A stretch of 35,745 nt of DNA from Oscillospiraceae bacterium (GTDB lineage Bacteria > Bacillota > Clostridia > UBA1381 > UBA9506): the NCBI GenBank assembly GCA_015068905.1, contig SVJQ01000005.1, forward strand, positions 1 through 35,745, given 5' to 3'. Every line of letters begins with the position of its first letter. Position 1 is the stretch's first letter. The notes beneath the pieces are model-generated. The model had not been told where the DNA came from, searched no databases, and worked only from the letters and a program-made list of their open reading frames with translations. Shown here piece after piece: positions 34,292-35,745 of the stretch. The position numbers were made by a program, and so were the translations under genes.

Positions 34292-34995
34292 TAAAAAAAT
34301 GGAATCTGGTTCTTTTGTGCATTATTTTTTTGGTTGGTGTTTCCACTTTGGGTCTGTCGGTCAGACGTGGAGGAATTGTTGAAACAGCGGCACTCCCTTG
34401 CACGGGTCGGCGCATCATTATCGATGCCGGTCACGGTGAACCCGATGGTGGTGCTGTTGGCAACAGCGGTATTTTAGAAAAAGATTTGAATCTTGCCATC
34501 AGTCGTTTTCTGCAGGGCTATTTAGAGCAAAGCGGTGCAGACGTGGTTGTAACGCGTTCGGATGACAACGGGATTTATGACCCGGACAGCAAAACCATCC
34601 GCCAGAAAAAGCGTTCAGATTTAGCCAATCGTGAAAAGATAATCAAGCAGTCAGATGCTGACTTATTTGTCAGTATTCATATGAATAAATTTTCGGATTC
34701 TAAGTATAGCGGACCTCAGGTGTTTTATTCTGCTAATCATAGTGAGTCAAAGCCTTTGGCTGAGGCACTGCAAAAGTCTTTGATTTCAATTTTAGAGCCT
34801 GCTTCTGAAAGAGAGATAAAGAAGGCAGGAAAGGACATTTATTTACTTTCTAAAACCGAAATCCCCGGGGCTTTGGTTGAATGTGGCTTTTTGTCTAATG
34901 ACAGAGAAGAGAAGCTTCTCATTGATGAAGCATACCAAAAGAAAACAGCGTGGGCCATTTATTGCGGTATTGTCAGCTATCTGGCAGAAGAGTAG
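34279..34995 (+). CDS. cwlD: N-acetylmuramoyl-L-alanine amidase CwlD
   Basis: 238-aa Amidase_3 protein. An N-terminal hydrophobic segment (LVLLCIIFLVGVSTLGLSV) works as a membrane anchor or signal. The zinc site is visible: H in IIIDAGHGEPDGG, the glutamate in GILEKDLNLA, H in VSIHMNKFSDS, and the catalytic glutamate in VECGFLSN. Length and architecture fit CwlD, which cleaves stem peptides from spore cortex glycan so that muramic-delta-lactam can form, needed for germination. The GTG start at 34279 is preceded only by a weak GGGGTTGG; an in-frame TAG at 34273 rules out longer forms. The small ORF upstream may supply ribosomes. Confidence 0.88.
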   Translation: MLIIIKKWNLVLLCIIFLVGVSTLGLSVRRGGIVETAALPCTGRRIIIDAGHGEPDGGAVGNSGILEKDLNLAISRFLQGYLEQSGADVVVTRSDDNGIYDPDSKTIRQKKRSDLANREKIIKQSDADLFVSIHMNKFSDSKYSGPQVFYSANHSESKPLAEALQKSLISILEPASEREIKKAGKDIYLLSKTEIPGALVECGFLSNDREEKLLIDEAYQKKTAWAIYCGIVSYLAEE

Positions 34996-35023
34996 ATTTC
35001 CCGATGTGCAAAGGAGTAAAAAG

Positions 35024-35745
35024 ATGAAAAAATTTAAAATTCCATATCTGAACCTGTTGCCCATACTATTGATTGCTTTTTTACTTTTTAAGCTGGTCAA
35101 TAATACACAGCTGACATTTAGTGGCGTTTTTGCGACTGTGTACAGCTGTATTGCATACTTTGTGGCAGGTTTTGTGGTAGCGTATATTTTAAATCCGGCA
35201 GTTAACTTTTTTGAAGCATTAATTCAGTCTAAGAAGGATTCACCAAAAGTTAAGAAGGTTAAGCGCGCCGCTGTCATAGCCTTTATATACTTGCTTATGA
35301 TTGGTATTATTGCAGTTTTTGTGGTAGCTATCATACCCACCATCCGCGATGCGGTTCTCAAAATGATGGATACCATTCCGCAATATGCTGATTATGCTGA
35401 AGCGTGGTTGTTGGATTTTTCTGATGATTTGGATCCTCAGGTATACGGCTCTGTTGAAACGTGGATTGATGATGGCTTTAAGGTTCTTTATAATTGGTTA
35501 CAGGGGCTTGATATATCTTCGCTCAGCAGTGCTCTGACAAGCGGTGTCAGCTCCGTGGTGGTAGGATTTATCCGTGCTGGTTTTGGCTTTATTGTTTCTA
35601 TTTATTTTCTTTATAGTAAAGAACGGTTGATTTTAGGCGTTAAAAAGCTGTCGTATGCGTTGTTTGACAGAGAACGTGCTGAAAAGCTGTTTGTAGTTGG
35701 ATGGAAGATTCATAACATTTTTATGAATTTTATAGTCAGCAAGCT
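35024..35745 (+). CDS. AI-2E family transporter (YtvI/PerM-like), N-terminal part, cut by window end
   Basis: 240 codons of an open frame that runs off the window. The SD AAGGAG at 35011-35016 precedes ATG 35024. Membrane helices include LNLLPILLIAFLLFKLV, YFVAGFVVAYILNPAV, AVIAFIYLLMIGIIAVFVVAI and FIRAGFGFIVSIYFLY. An extracytoplasmic helical stretch (about residues 110-175) separates helices three and four. The segment SIYFLYSKERLILGVKKL, then the start of an IHNIFMNFIVSK helix, is typical of the AI-2E/PerM family. Known members range from putative AI-2 exporters to Na+/H+ antiporters. It is 28 bp downstream of cwlD. Confidence 0.9.
   Translation, partial: MKKFKIPYLNLLPILLIAFLLFKLVNNTQLTFSGVFATVYSCIAYFVAGFVVAYILNPAVNFFEALIQSKKDSPKVKKVKRAAVIAFIYLLMIGIIAVFVVAIIPTIRDAVLKMMDTIPQYADYAEAWLLDFSDDLDPQVYGSVETWIDDGFKVLYNWLQGLDISSLSSALTSGVSSVVVGFIRAGFGFIVSIYFLYSKERLILGVKKLSYALFDRERAEKLFVVGWKIHNIFMNFIVSK

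Overview
The window looks like chromosomal core sequence from a spore-forming, anaerobic member of the Clostridia (Firmicutes). The evidence is strong AGGAGG-type ribosome binding sites, intrinsic terminators with T-tracts, sigma-A promoters with extended -10 boxes, MtaB and RqcP homologues, a pta-ackA acetate pathway, and scattered sporulation genes (spoVM, bofA, ymxH/ylmC, cwlD). Base composition is moderate (mid-40s % GC by eye) and even along the window. I see no rRNA, tRNA, CRISPR array, phage module or transposase.

Layout. Positions 1-6738 are one plus-strand run: infB (3' part), rbfA, nrnA, rnhA, tatD, a PLP aminotransferase, trpS, an S4-domain gene (rqcP-like) and a membrane-anchored TPR gene, ended by a terminator. 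mutS2 follows immediately. Positions 9183-9560 hold a repeat region: a 245-bp unit followed by the first 122 bp of a second copy, whose hairpin forms the last codons of a minus-strand class-I amidotransferase gene. That gene lies downstream of uvrB. Positions 12310-12690 hold a 48-residue membrane protein gene and a 23-codon ORF that I identify as spoVM. Next come a plus operon (C39-like protein, DUF1015, PAP2 phosphatase), a convergent minus-strand gene for a cysteine/alanine-rich protein that could be a spore structural protein, a divergent ParE/GyrB paralogue and guaB. Then come yaaL-bofA, a DUF378 membrane protein, an AraD-like aldolase/epimerase, ymxH, metG, pta-ackA, ymdB with 5-formyl-THF cyclo-ligase, a two-TM protein, cinA-recA, mtaD, ppx, mtaB, cwlD and the start of an AI-2E-type permease, cut by the window end.

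How it fits together. Most genes serve translation and RNA turnover, DNA repair (mutS2, uvrB, recA), purine and one-carbon/methionine metabolism (guaB, metG, cyclo-ligase, mtaD) and acetate/ATP production. A second theme is sporulation, in small dispersed units. At two of them I can read promoter-like sequences matching compartment-specific sigma factors: a sigma-E-like site before ymxH and a sigma-G-like site before the DUF378 gene. A weaker late-sporulation match lies before the Cys/Ala-rich gene.

The points most worth a second look are the spoVM micro-gene with its TTG start and its small membrane-protein partner, the Cys/Ala-rich protein whose helical cysteines fall on one face, the 245-bp structured repeat, and the non-canonical topoisomerase B subunit with no A-subunit partner in view. 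No complete, clearly new multi-gene system is evident.
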